Shown in pieces: positions 1 to 12,800 of a stretch of DNA of 64,000 nucleotides. Both the position numbers and the translations under genes were made by a program. The notes below the pieces were generated by a model, which searched no databases, was not told where the DNA came from, and was given only the letters and a program-made list of their open reading frames with translations. This stretch comes from Takifugu bimaculatus (Eukaryota > Chordata > Actinopteri > Tetraodontiformes > Tetraodontidae): the NCBI GenBank assembly GCA_004026145.2, contig CP034995.1:8257887-8321886 (forward strand). Direction: 5' to 3'. Each line of letters starts with the position of its first letter. Positions within the stretch are counted from its first letter, which is position 1.

Positions 1-3000
1 TGAGGCACACAGAGAGGGGAAGCAGACATAGAGCAACGTGTTGTCTTTGACAGCCGCATGCACATTAATTATAGATTAGATACACACACGCATACAGAGA
101 AATATGTGATACGTGCGCAGGACCCTCGCGCTACTGTACGTACACACAGTAGCGCGTTTCAGTCATTACTGGTGTGTGTTTTTTTCTTTTTTGTTTTTCT
201 TTCCTTAATCAAGACGCCGCAAACGAACGGCGATATAATCCGTGCTGGGTCCTCTGAGAGTGGGGGGCAGACCCCCCGTGAGGCGCCCGGCGTCCGGCGT
301 CCGGCAGAATATACTGTATAGCCGTTTTCACATGGTCGCAATGAACAAACACGCCTTCCTGGCAGGAGTAGTTATTTTGGGTGTTTACTCAGCGGCTGCA
401 GATGCAGGATTTAAACATTGTGGAAGTTTATTATCAATCTGGACGCCTTCGCTAATGTGGCGATGCCATTTTGTTTGGAGGGAATCTCTCATGTGCAGTA
501 AAGGTGTCGTCTGATGCAAATAATGGGTCTTTAACATGAGTTAAGACGGATGCCATCGCCACCCCAGCCCGCCGATGAGGCCACTTTGGGGTGTGCTTCC
601 ACTACAGTTGGGTGTAGCATGATGAAGCTTGTGCAGGATGGAAACGAGAAGCAGCCTTAAGTAGCATGACTCTGTTTCACCTGAGCGCACGCCGTTGCTC
701 AACGTGCGCATTAGCATGCATTACCATTATTTGGGTACACTGAAATAAGTCTAGCCCAAAGTGTACCTGAACTAAACATCTTTAGGACCCTTAAATTCAA
801 GGAGAGTTGGAAACTCCAAATTCTAAGATGTTGCTTTGTGGCAGCCCACCACCAGGGGGCATTACACCACCCCACCCCCCTCCTTAAACTGTCCATCTTC
901 ATATGCAGCGTGTGGCCTGAAATTAGTAATAGTGATCATAATCCTCTCAGTGTTACGTGGCATCCTTTTTCGTGGTTCCGTTTGACTCCAAGCGTCACCC
1001 TGTTTGAACAACCACCACAGCTCACCTCCCAAATCTTACCTGTCACCCAGCACTCAGTGCTGCTCTCAGCCCCTGTGTGGGGGTCCGGCATGTGTTAACG
1101 TGACAGATTGAGCCTCAGCGGGATCCTTAATTGCATCATTTCATGGATGCGAGTCAGTGCCGTGGTCCAGGAGTGTAAACAAGCTCTGAATGCAGGCACA
1201 GAGGAAGCAGGAGGAAGGTGAGCGAAGAGTGGAGTGACTGAGATGGATGGAGGAGCAGCAGGCAAGAAGTGCAAAAGAGAAAAAATAACCGCAGTATTGA
1301 AGAAAATTTAAGACAGTGGGAGTGTGAAACGAACCCTATCCTGAGACCCTTCAAGGCGATCAGCGAGGTTTGTTTTGATATGTGAGAAGCGGAGGGTCCA
1401 GTCAAGCAGGAGGGAAATCAGAGTGTTTGGAAAGTGTGTCCTCATTAGGACATGATCAGGACGGAGGAGTGTGAGATTACAGCTGTCTCAGTCATGCATT
1501 TCTGTAGTTCTGCACGGTAAACACATGAGGTCAGAGAACACCGCACGCAGTCAGGCGCGTGACGGAACCAGATATGTTCTCAAAAAGAATATGTAGGTAC
1601 TCGTTCAAAGAGCCCCATGAGATGTTAACAAAGTCCTCGTGCAGGATTCTCATGGATATCAATACATTGGAAGCTAAAAGGAACCTTGATTTATATCAAA
1701 AACCACAAGAGATCAGTGCCAGTGTGGACAAACACAGATGTGAATACAGAACGGGAACCAGCACTGCTCCCAATGCTTGGCCGCTCCGACCAGATGACCT
1801 GGCAGTGTCCGCGAACACGTGGCCTCAATGTCGGCCAAAAGTACGGCTGAAGGTCGCTTCTGCCGAGAAGGGATGGAAAAAAAACCTCTAAATGTGTCAC
1901 AATCATGGCCAAGCACTGAGAACTCAGTGGATAAGATTTGGTGGCATCGAGCTGTGACACTAGGATGGTGTTTGTTTATTCAGGGTTGAAACATGGCAGC
2001 CCCAAAAAGAGGATAAACAGCTGAATATGTGCTAGATTAAAAAGCAATATATGAGATACAAGTTCTATGGTACTGCAACTACATCACATTTGGTGCTGTC
2101 TGCTTCCCGCTCTCACAAACCAGCTACAAGGGCATCTAAATATTCTTTGGGTATTTATTTAGTGCGTGCTCACAGTCTTACACAAACACTGTCACACCTG
2201 GATGGGCCTGACATTAAAGAGAGGCTGCTGGAGCCGCCGGCCAAGCATGAACTCAGCAAAATACAGTGAAAACGTGAAAAAAAGAGAAAAGTCTTAAAAA
2301 CATTAATTTGGAAACACCCTGAGATGCTGCAAACGGCTCAAATCAAAGCGCCCTTTCATGAAAGAGTTCGTTAAAAATCAGGTTCTGAGGGAACACATTT
2401 TATGATGGACGCGCAGCCTTAAAAGTTGTTTTCTTTACAACATTTTATGTGAATCATGAAGGCAACACCGGAGACAGAGGTGCACCACATGACATATCTC
2501 ATAATTCGGTGTCATTCTATATTTTGGTCAGTGAGGCCATTTAAGTCAATAATCAGAAAGCTAACAGACATTTCTTAGTATGATTAGAGATTAGCATAGC
2601 TAGCATGGTGGCACATTTAATTATGTTTACAGTATATAGAGTTTTAGTATAGTTTGCTAGCTTATTGCACATTGTATATATTACATAGTGTTATAGAATT
2701 GGTATCTTTTACTCAGTGTTTTACTCTGAGAGTCACCTAATTTCAATCTCAATATGCCTGTACAGGTACTGCAGAATTTACAAATAGAGCTGACTGGACT
2801 CGATAATCTGCACGCAGAGGTTTAACCGTGCATACAGGAAAAACCAAGAAGGGATGATGTCATAGCGCTGAGTCTCAATGAGGCCTAAATGAACAAGAAC
2901 GTCTTCTGTTCTGTCCAGGCTGATGCGGGTAAACGTCCTTGCTTTGTCAGACCGAGCTGGGAGTGATCCTCCTTCAGAGATGCACCTGCACTTCTGTTCC

Positions 3001-3640
3001 ATGCAAAAAGACTCAGCTGTTTGCTGTACCCCCCCACCCCCCACGCCCCTCCCCGCAACCCTTGGGACTCAACCACGGTTCCAGCGGTGGTGTCGGTGCC
3101 GCTCATGTGTTTACAACCTGTCTGATTCTCTCGCAAATTCAGACACGACGTCTGGGGCGGGCGGCACCGATGGGCCCTGCAGGAACGTGATAGAGGACCA
3201 CAAAAGAGGAACCGCAAGTAAATACAGCATCTGTCACACTTTTGTTTGAGAACAAAAAGGGTGACGTACTGTATCTTCCTATTATGAGCCTATTGTTTTT
3301 TCCTATCCCTGCCCCCCCCCCCTCCTGTTACCCTATAAGTATTGCTTGTGCTGAATGGTTCTCTCATGTATACACTATTATAACACTGCACTTCCAGCCA
3401 TCTCAGTCCTACAAATATTTAGTATACAGGCTCCTCATGTTTATTCAAAGTACTGGGTTACACTGTTTGGGAAAGATAGCCAGACAAGGGCCCTTCGGGA
3501 AGGAAAAAGAAAACCATTCCAAATGAAAAGTAATGATTCATACCACAGATAATGTCTGAACTCAAATATAAGCAGCACTGTTGGAGTTATTTTATGCAGT
3601 TTTGACAGAATCTGAACGGCGCACAGGCATCTCAGTATTG
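1..3640. other. Intergenic DNA downstream of hhip
   Basis: Only short chance frames. Apart from the CTCF-type motif at 849 I see no gene or RNA signature; 2290–2760 is AT-rich. Confidence 0.6.
849..860 (+). promoter_or_regulatory. CTCF-type core CCACCAGGGGGC
   Basis: Exact match to the central 12 bp of the vertebrate CTCF consensus, 5.8 kb beyond the hhip stop codon. It could mark a domain boundary downstream of hhip. Motif only. Confidence 0.4.
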
Positions 3641-3656
3641 CGTTACTGTAAATAAG

Positions 3657-3674
3657 GTGTGTGTGTGTGTGTGT
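3657..3674. repeat. Short (GT)n
   Basis: Nine GT units between the hhip 3' region and the left edge. Confidence 0.85.
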
Positions 3675-3685
3675 ATTGAGTGAGG

Positions 3686-3694
3686 TGGGTGGTC
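3686..3694 (+). promoter_or_regulatory. GLI-type motif TGGGTGGTC, 3 kb downstream of hhip
   Basis: Exact 9-mer just after a short (GT)n run at 3657–3674. Nearby GT-rich simple sequence raises the chance of a random match. Confidence 0.25.
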
Positions 3695-3939
3695 TCCTCT
3701 CACGATCAATTAAACAACACAGAGCCTCATTGGTATTTTAAGAAGGAAATTAATTTTGCCATTGACGGAGGCTCTTCTGTGCCCATCTGTGTCTAAACTC
3801 TGGCGTCGCTCACGGTGACGCTCTGTGATGACCATCTCGGCTGCCTTCAAATCTGCCATCACGCTGCGGGCTTAGTTCAACTTCACCCATCTTCTGCCTT
3901 TCCTACTTGGCTGCAGGATGGACAGCTGATTATTTGCGT

Positions 3940-4160
3940 GTCCTTCCCTGTCCCGTCTCCCCTTCTCCTTTACCTGACCATCCATTGTCCCCTCACTTCC
4001 CTATATGAACATGGTTCTGCTCAAGGTTTCTTCCTGTTAAAAAGGGCGCTTTTTTTGGTGGCACTGTTGCTTGGACAGAGGACAGAACCTGGATTTCTGC
4101 AAAGTGTCAAGAGACAATCTTGACGGGAGCAGCTTCTGTATAAATAACGATGGTTTAAGT
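3940..4160 (+). mobile_element. Decayed teleost LINE 3' end (L2/Maui-like)
   Basis: GGTTCTGCTCAAGGTTTCTT, CCTGTTAAAAAGGG, a GCACTGTTGCTTG stretch, TCTGCAAAGTGTCAAGAGAC and a degenerate TATAAATAA end match in order the 3' tail of a LINE that is very common in fish genomes (recognised from memory). No reverse transcriptase remains. Copy boundaries are approximate. Confidence 0.6.
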
Positions 4161-5527
4161 CAACCAGTGGATCATGTAAAGTTTGGCGATATGCATCAAC
4201 GCGCCTGTATTTCATGTCAATTCTCAGACGTCTTCCTGCATGTGTGACCGCTATCACCCCTTAATCTCACTCATCTCTTTCTCAACCAAAGCCAAAATGG
4301 CGCGTAGTAGCGGAAAGTTGTCTCCATACGTCCAATGGACTAAAACACGATTAGAGCATTTCTGGGTTATGGTCTAAAAAACATGTCTGATGACGTGAGA
4401 AAAGGAAGGTGGAGGAGACAAAGGGACGCAGGTGAGAGACATTAAGGTAACAAGATGAGCACTAATGAAAAGTGAAGGTACAGCTGCGAGCTGAGAGTGC
4501 TCGATACGTACAAACAGTTAAATTCAATTTTAAAGAAACAAAATTTGACAGAGGGGGGAAAAACAATAAACTGTTGTACTTAATCACACATTTTTGCATA
4601 TGATGAAATTTATTAGGAACTCACTACATCGAAAGCGTGAAATTATCACCGAAAATTAAAAAAAGGAGGCAGAAATTTCAGACATGCTATAAATTTTAAT
4701 AGACATATTGATATTTCTGTAGCGAAAACAAAGTTATCCCTAGTTATATTTACAATACAGGAATAAAAAAAGTCACATACAGTACAATAGTAAAAACAAC
4801 ATAGAGAACTTAAATAATTATTTTATTTGTGTAACTACTTAAATAATGTAAATGGTTATTCTATTCACACCACGCCATCTCAGCAGCTACAATGCAACTT
4901 TCACATTAAGTGCTAAACAAAAATGATAAATTTCAATTTTACAGCATGAATTCCATTTTGACCAGGTAGAGTTGATTTATATCAGCAAACACGAAAGGCG
5001 GGAGACGACAAACAATGACACCGCTACAGACACCGAACTTCATTTGACTGGATTTAGGATACCTAGAGAACTGAGGAGTGTTGCCTTCAAAGGTTTATGG
5101 AAAAGAAATGGAAGAAAATAGTGGCGTGCGCGTCTGTTTGAACTTAAGTCTGACGGAACACATGAATGTGGCTCCAGACAACCCCCGCCCACCTTTAACT
5201 GCTTTCTGACCTGACATGGGAGTCAGGTGCTCATTAGAGTGGAACATTCAATCTTATCTCCATTAAGAGCGATCCTTTGGCTAAAAGTCTGCCCTCCGCG
5301 GATAGGATCCGCCTCCGGCGGCGGACAGCTTCCACGGCAACCCGGCGGGATCTTCGATCATCTCGCGGCCGAGACACGTTTCTGACAGTAGTAAAGAAAC
5401 CACATGTCGGCGGGGGAAAGAATTAGAACCACCTCGGCCAACTCCAAATTACTCTGCGCATGCACGGCCATGCTATAACTGCGTTTACGTTCACGAGTCT
5501 TCAACAAAACCAAGAAAAAAAAAGCTG

Positions 5528-5530
<3 letters not shown>
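4161..5530. other. AT-rich DNA between the LINE remnant and the (AT)n tract
   Basis: 4500–4960 is strongly AT-rich with several AATAAA/ATTAAA sites on the hhip strand. 5230–5370 is a small GC-rich patch (TCCGCCTCCGGCGGCGGACA, able to fold back on itself). No coding signal. Confidence 0.5.

Positions 5531-5590
<60 letters not shown>
5531..5590. repeat. (AT)n microsatellite
   Basis: About 28 AT units. It lies 1.1 kb downstream of the hhip stop; if the 3' UTR is long it would be transcribed as a self-complementary AU hairpin. Confidence 0.97.
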
Positions 5591-5593
<3 letters not shown>

Positions 5594-6664
5594 AAGAACA
5601 TGAACTGACAAGCTTAGTGTAAAACTGCTTTCTATAAACAGCATTATCTCCCATATATTATTACGCTTACAAAAATAAACCCTCCTCTATGATAACAATA
5701 GTAATGCTATAGTTTTCTTTGCAATGCTAAGTAGTACTTCGGTAAGCCCTATTGGAAATATACATCGCTGTGTTATCGTTTTCACTTTTGTAGTTCAGGT
5801 TCAGTGTGTGCGGCAGCGAAAGGAGTCACGGCGGCGTCTGCGTGACTCGGCCTGTCGATGCAGTGGATGGCGAATGGATTTTCCTTTACAAACGAAAACA
5901 GTGAACGGGATGGAATGGACTCCTCTCAGGTCATGTGGAGCTGGCTTTGACAAAAGGCTTTCGCTCAATCGTTCATGTGTCTGTGTACAGCGATTCTGGA
6001 CACTGATCCCAGTGTTTGGACCAGTTGATTGTGACGATGTGCCCAAAAAAACTCAAGCAAAAGTGAGATCGATTGATTCATCTCTGTTGTTCTGCCAGAT
6101 GAAAAAAAAAATGGTGAAAGCTCTTTTTCATAGAGCTCTCAACTCCTTGTGACCGACGCAGAGGTTGTGTCAAATCGGAGATATTTACGACGCCGGGTGA
6201 TGAACTGGCCAAAAGCACGGACTCGGATCTCGCACAAGCACAAACCTCTGTCTGATCTTGAACCCTGAAGAGTCTCAGTTCCTGCTGAAGTGCCTCATGC
6301 TCCTTTTTCTGTGTTGAAAGGCTCTGAAAAGATCCACTTTGAAGTCCCTGTTCCTCTAGAGTTGGCCATGTGCAAGTGTTTATTTGAGAGGAACTTGTAC
6401 AACGTGGCCGTCGTCCAGTCTGTGAACACGGCTTGGGTTCCAGGCCTGTTGCCTGAGGGCAGGTAGCTTATAGGTGGAAGAGGAAGAGTTTGATGATGAG
6501 AACCATGGACCGTCTGATGAGCTTCTGAGTCTGCGTGTGTGTGTTTCATGTGTAAGCTGTGTGTGGGATTATTAAGGACACCATGTTAAAGTCTGCTGGT
6601 GGTGGTAGGTAGATTTGTGTCGAGTTTAGGGTGACGGTGGGAGGCGACCCCCCACTGCGCACTC
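5591..6664 (-). other. Probable hhip 3' UTR
   Basis: No gene in either strand. An AATAAA on the gene strand lies at 6379–6384, 280 bp past the stop; another is at 4822–4827. The true cleavage site cannot be fixed from sequence, and 5591 is an arbitrary limit set by the (AT)n tract. Confidence 0.35.
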
Positions 6665-6861
6665 CTATACGATATAGCTGGTCAGGTCAAGGAGGTACGA
6701 TGTCATGTCAATGAAGTGGTCCAGTATGCCGTCTTTCTCCTGGTCGTTGGGCATGTCCCCCTCACTCTTCTCACACTGAGCCCCAGAATAGCCACTCTTG
6801 CACAGGCACTTGTTGGGCTCCATGCACACCCCTCCGTTGCGGCAGGCTGGCTCACATTTAG
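6665..6861 (-). CDS. hhip: hhip coding exon 13, second EGF module and C-terminus
   Basis: AKCEPACRNGGVCMEPNKCL, CKSGYSGAQCEKSEGD, then GILDHFIDMTSYLLDLTSYI and V before TAG (6665–6667). The second EGF module is complete, and the hydrophobic C-terminal helix used for membrane association in HHIP is conserved. CAG acceptor. Confidence 0.98.
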
Positions 6862-9800
6862 CTGCAGTAAAGAAGGAAAAACAAACCCAAATAAGCTCTG
6901 GCATACTTGTAAGGCCAGTAGTAAGTATCAGGGTTCCAGTGGGTTAGGGTACAGGTGAACAGGTGAACAGGTGAACAGGTGAACAGGTGAACAGGTGAAG
7001 GCACCCACCGATTCTGCAGAAGGGTCCCTCCCAGCCTGGGCTGCAGCAGCACTTGCCGGTAGGAGTGCAGTGTCCGTTCTTACAGTGCCTGGAACACGCC
7101 GTCATCAGCAGCTCCGGAGGCTCCACTTGACGCTGGCACTCTTTGGGGGCATAAGGCCTGCAGCGGGTGTAAGGAGGAGCGAAATGTTAAACCTGGCTGG
7201 CCTCAGTTTAGGGCGGTGGATGGCCTACGTTCATCATCTGACCCCTAAACGTGGGTCATGTAATCTGTATTAAAATAGCTCTTGTTCAACGTAGGTTCAC
7301 AGGCCTTGGGTTGCGTTTGTTCTGCCCATGTGCTCCATGGAGAAACTAGCGTCTCCAGGATGTCTGATGGGTGCTATAATGGATGGCTTCCTCCCCCCAC
7401 CCCCCTCCTCTTACTTCTGTTTTTAGGCGCACGATATTAAATGACTCTGCTGGAGCCGTTCAGTGAGAAATCTTAAACCCACCAAACACACTCTGGTGCC
7501 AGATCACATTTTCCACTAAAGTTTCACGCGGGATCCATTCATAACTTTTAGAAAGCGCTAAATGGAAAACATAGACGCCCCCCCCCCAAAAAAAACCACA
7601 CTGGCTGAGGTACACAGAAATGTGCTGTGATTGCGGAACTGCTTCGGCTATTTTGACGTAGTCTGATAAATGTGGCCATTTGTATCCAGCTCATTTCATT
7701 TGTAGAGAACAACAAGGAAGATCAGCAGACTTCCAATTGTGTGCCGTGTCTATAATCTCAGATGATTGGCAGGAAGTGTCGTCATGCATGGTAACTTATT
7801 TAACTGAAGACTGTTTATGCAAATTGAATTTTCCATCAATTTTGCAGAGACAACCAGACCAAAAACAACAACACAGAGCGCTTGTTACCACAGAGATGAT
7901 TGGAAAAACACACGCACGATCATCTTCACACCATATGTGCAAATTCTGAACCAATCAATCCATATTATGACAAAACATCCAGACACACACGTCAGCAGAT
8001 GACGCGTTTGATATCACGCTCACGTCTGGAAATAATACTGGGAGCGAGAAAGTGAGGCGTGTGTTCTTACTGGTTGCCCACACGCAGATCTGTGAATGAG
8101 AGGGAGGAATACACTCAGAGTATTTCAGATTTGTGTGTGTGTGTGTGTGTGTGTGTGTGGATCCACTGATGTATTCTATTTTGTTGATTTTGCTGCACAT
8201 GGCGTGTTTCTAGCACGACAGCTGAAAACTCAGGACCAGTGAGGTCACCGCATTCGTGATTCAACGCTGGAGAATTCCCACTCAGTTTTGGGACAACTGG
8301 AAAAAAATAAATAAACCCAGATCTATTAAACCACACACACACACACACACATGCACAGAGCTCAACAATCCTCTGCACTGATTGCGCTCGGTTGGTGCAG
8401 CCGTCGTTGTGAAAGAGTTTCCTTGAGAAGCGTGCTGCAACGCTAAGCATCAACCATTTACAGTAAAAGTCCAAAGACGAGGATTAGCTGACGCCACCGA
8501 AGGTGCCAAACAGCCCTTTTTAAAGGACACACACACAAGTGTGAAGGTGTTTAGCTGACGCAGACACTGATGGACGGACGTGCACGCTGACAATACTCTG
8601 ACTTAGTGCGCATGTTTGAATCGCTTCAAGGTTGGAGGATGGGGGGGGGGTGTGATGGGCGGGGAAGGAGGGGGAGGCGGGGGTTGATTTCCCATGCTCC
8701 CATCAGCACCCGACTCCAGACTCCATCCGGGCCGGCTTTTGTTGTTGCAGGCTGCATGTAGTTAAAAAACAGCGAGAGAGGGACACAAACAGAGAGAGAG
8801 AGAGAAAGAGTAAGAGTCCCTGGAGGATTGGGGGGGGGGGGTCTGTAGCTAACACTGTTAATAGCAGGCAGGGGTCAGCAGCGCTACTAAACAGTCTGTA
8901 CGACTGCCAGGGTGGCTGTGAAAACAGCACCTGCTGGTAGCGCCACTTGACAAAGGCAGCTGGGTCAACAGCCACTGTGGGAATTTATCAACTTTGGGAG
9001 GGGTGGTCGATGTGTGAGGGCGAGGGAGTCGGAGAAGGGTGACGGTGCTCGCGCCTGAGGCGGTTACCCCAGGACAGCGCGGTCACCTCACACTACGGAT
9101 CGCAACTGATGTGAAGATAATGGGCGCTGGGCGTAGCTTAGCATAGCTAGCTGCCGGAAAGGTGGCGAGGAGATTGGGTCAGGGAGAGAAGATGGGACGG
9201 TGGTAAATCCAGTCACTCTTCTGTCTTTACAATTAAAATCTATCAGCCCGCACATCCTTTAAGTGGTGGGGACGCAGACCTGCTCCTGAGCTGTCCTGAT
9301 TTTTATATTTGTGTGTGTGTTTTTAGGTTGTCGACCCGCGGGATCTATTTGATTGACGTGAGGTATATGTGAGAAAAAGGCCGTGAAGTGGTGTACATTG
9401 TGCACCCCAACAATGGCTTAATCAAACGGCCCAGTGTGGTCTCTTTTGCTGTTTTGTCATCCGACTCCATTGTTTGGGAGCTTCTTTTGTAGCTTCATTC
9501 CTTGTTTTAATTGTGTAAGAAATTTACTGTGCATTGTAGGAGCCGGGGCCATTCAGCGGGACTGGCACGCAGCTTTGTGGAGGGGAGGACCACAGCCGAG
9601 ATGCAGGAAGATTTAGGAGGGATAGGAAAATAAAGAAAAGGCTTTTTCCTCCTGCAGCGTGCTGGGACCTGGCTCGGCGCGCGCTCACACGGGCTCACAG
9701 ATGTGCATGTTCGCGTGTACCCACCACCCACACGGTTTCTATCTGCGCACACAAAACAGAGGCACACACACAGATAAATATATCCATGAATGAGCACATG

Positions 9801-12800
9801 CCATCTCATTTCCCTGCACAAGTGGTGATTTGTGATTTCAATGGCAGTCCATAAAGAAGGTCCCAGGATGCTATTCGAAGTTCAGCACGTCCTTTAAAGC
9901 AGTCTGCTCGCTGTAATTTAATCAGCCAAGCCTGCAGCTGCCAAGCGCTGAGCAACTTTTCACACGTTTTGTAATACAGTTAGGCTCCCCTCCATGTGGA
10001 AGGGGGAGGGGGGGCTTTAAGAAACAGAGGCAAATTACATTTTAAACCAGAAATCAGCAGGAGGTCCGGCTCTGCGTTTCCACGACTTTCAGAGGAACGG
10101 CTGAGGTCGACTTTGCGAACTGTGTGGGTATAAGGACGTCTACATTTCCAATTATGATATAATAAACATGTGACTTTAGCGTGCAGCTTGCATGATTTTA
10201 TATATATAAACAGAGAGTCGAAACAAAACCCTGCCTTGTGCTGCATCATGATATCATTGTCAGTGTGTTTCTTTTCTGAAATGTAGCCTTTTCTCTAGAA
10301 CGGCTTGTTCCTGGCATCAATGTAATGCACGCGTTGTTAAAATAATTACATTATCAAACACAGATTCAGCGGAACTGACAGGGAGCCAAGACGCTAACCC
10401 CCCCAGCCCCGTAACCTGCCAACGGTATGCGCCTAATGTACAGAATAAACTAGGTAAAAAAGGAGGCTTTGCTAAGACCAAGGGTTAAAACCATTTCTAA
10501 AAATAGCATTGCAAAAAATGATGCACAATAAAACAATTTAAATCCCTTTAATGTGCTAATTTGATAATACTGAGGTGGGTCCCCCTCCATGGGAGTTAGC
10601 ATGTGGCTTCATCGTGTTTCTACAGCTGGCCAGTATCACTTATTGGTGCCCTACGATAGAAAACCAATGTAACAAATGTAGTATTGAAAATATTTCAATC
10701 CAGCTGCTGCACTGCAAACAAGTCCTGACTCGCTGTCTGTGTGTTTCTTGCACTCGCTCACTCTAACACACTAACAGCACATGCACACACACACACACAC
10801 ACACATACTCAGCATGTTTCAAAATGCATGGTGGCCCATTTATTATTGGAGGGGTACTCCAACTGACAAACAAATACCTAGAAATGAAGTCATCTGGCCA
10901 GGACATGTTTACACAAACACTGCCGAAGGATTTTATGGCTGACGTTTGCCTGTAAGCCTTTACTGCTCGCCCTTGCAGTCGCTCAATGTTCCCAAACACA
11001 TAGCTGATCGGAACGCAGAGCTGGATGCTAAGCGGAGCCACGAAAGCCACAATACGGCAAAACAAACCTCTTAATACGAGGGCTTTTGACTCCAGATGTC
11101 CTTGCAATAGAAAGAAAAGGTAGAGGACCACCAAACTTGATAACGCGCTGAGGTCAGATACTTAAGCTACTCCATTTACTCCCCCCTCCCTTTCTGTAAA
11201 CAAGATCACAATAACGAAGCCAGAGAGCATTAGGAGTCGAGACTCCGACACCACAGGGTCCGCACAGACTAAACAAGTCCAGTCGATGGTGGAAAGATCT
11301 GTTCGCAGGGAGAGACGCATCCACTGACAATGCCAGAAAACATAAATATGGAGTGGGCCACTCTGGCTCCTTTGAAGCATCTGCAGTGTAACCGATCGCG
11401 GTTGCTTGGGTGGCACTGTCGTCACTCGAGAACCATCAGCCGCCCGTGTTTCTACAGTAAATCCCTGGCACGCTAACTCTCCCCTCTGACACCTGACTCC
11501 ATCCCTTGTTTTTATTACTCTATCCTCCAAATCCAAAGAAATACATCTTCTGGTGCAGTAAACTTCACCCCGCTAGTGGCCGGGCCTAACCCCGCCCAGC
11601 TGCTCCTGGTTCGAGCCATCAGCGTGTATTAGCTGTGAAGCCTTTACTGTTGGTATCGTTAATGCTTATATGCCTTCCAGTGCAACAACTGCTTCGTTCA
11701 CCAGTTCACTGATCTCTGCCGGTACAGATGGTATGGATTAGGACGCATGCATCCATTTGAATTTTGATGTTCATGTATGTTCCCAGTAGGTTCCGGAGGT
11801 TTGATATCGGCTCATTAACCACTGGCTGCGTGGAAGCAGCCTTGACTGGGCCGCTCCGAGCGGAGCTGCCGGCTGTGGGCTGAGGCCATTGCAATGAAAC
11901 AAATGAGCACTAGTTTTTAAAATAACGCCTGGGACTTTCGCAGCTTAAAAACGTCCACCTGCATTAAAGTGGGGTTTGATGTTGAACCTGCACGATTCCC
12001 TGGTGACCAAAGTCAGCAAAGCAAAGGAGTAAAATGTCCGTACCGTTTGGGGTCTACGAGCTTGTAGAGTTTGCCGCTGTTGGACTGCACCATGCTTTTA
12101 CTGCTCGCCAGGATGTAGACCTCACCTGCAACAGAGGAACCGTCAGAGTAATTATGAATCCATGAAATACCTGTGCAGAGTGTGGAGGGGGAGGCAAGGT
12201 TAAAAAATGAGGGGAGGCGAGGAGACGAGGATAATGAGTGCACTTAAAGCTTCTGCACTGCTGCACTTGCCAAAGGACGTGAAGAAAGACTCTAATGGGA
12301 CAATTGGATACTCATGACTGGGAACCAGGCGAATAATTTAATGAGGAACAAGGCCACAAGAAAATTCCATAAGGGAACAAATTGAAAACATGTGCCTGTG
12401 GGGCCCATACTTTGCAAAACAGGCCCACCCCCTCCGCGATTCTTGCGCCACTTGCGAGTCGTGATCAGATGCAGAAATCTTTAAATACTTTGTCAAAGGG
12501 ACGGTCCAAAGGAAAGAGCGACGAGAGCCGCCATTGGCCAGTATTTCTGATGCATGTGCGCGTGATCCGCATCGGTTCTTTAATCAGAAACATCGGAGCT
12601 GTCATCCAGCAATTCTGACGGGATCTGGTGGGGGTCCAGCTGGTGGAAAACATTGCTCTGTATCATATTAGTATTCTCACCCTGCCTGACATTTATCCTG
12701 CACTCCTCCAGGTAAACAATAATACAAGAGCTGCTCTGTAGGTGGTCTCGCAGGAAGTATCACGGTTTCTTATGGAACTGATAATTAATGCAAAGGAAAG

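Larger units (their letters stand above)
7158..12043 (-). other. hhip intron 11 (4.9 kb)
   Basis: Holds three CA/GT microsatellites, G-runs at 8641–8650 and 8830–8840, a GA-rich stretch at 8790–8812 and a near-consensus GLI site GGGGTGGTC at 9000–9008. No exon candidate keeps the phase. Confidence 0.7.

Noticed and set aside
6944..7126. Minus-strand frame running from exon 12 into the minisatellite
   Set aside because: The GTGGGT donor and exact phase match to exon 13 show that this is intron. Kept only as a possible retention product.
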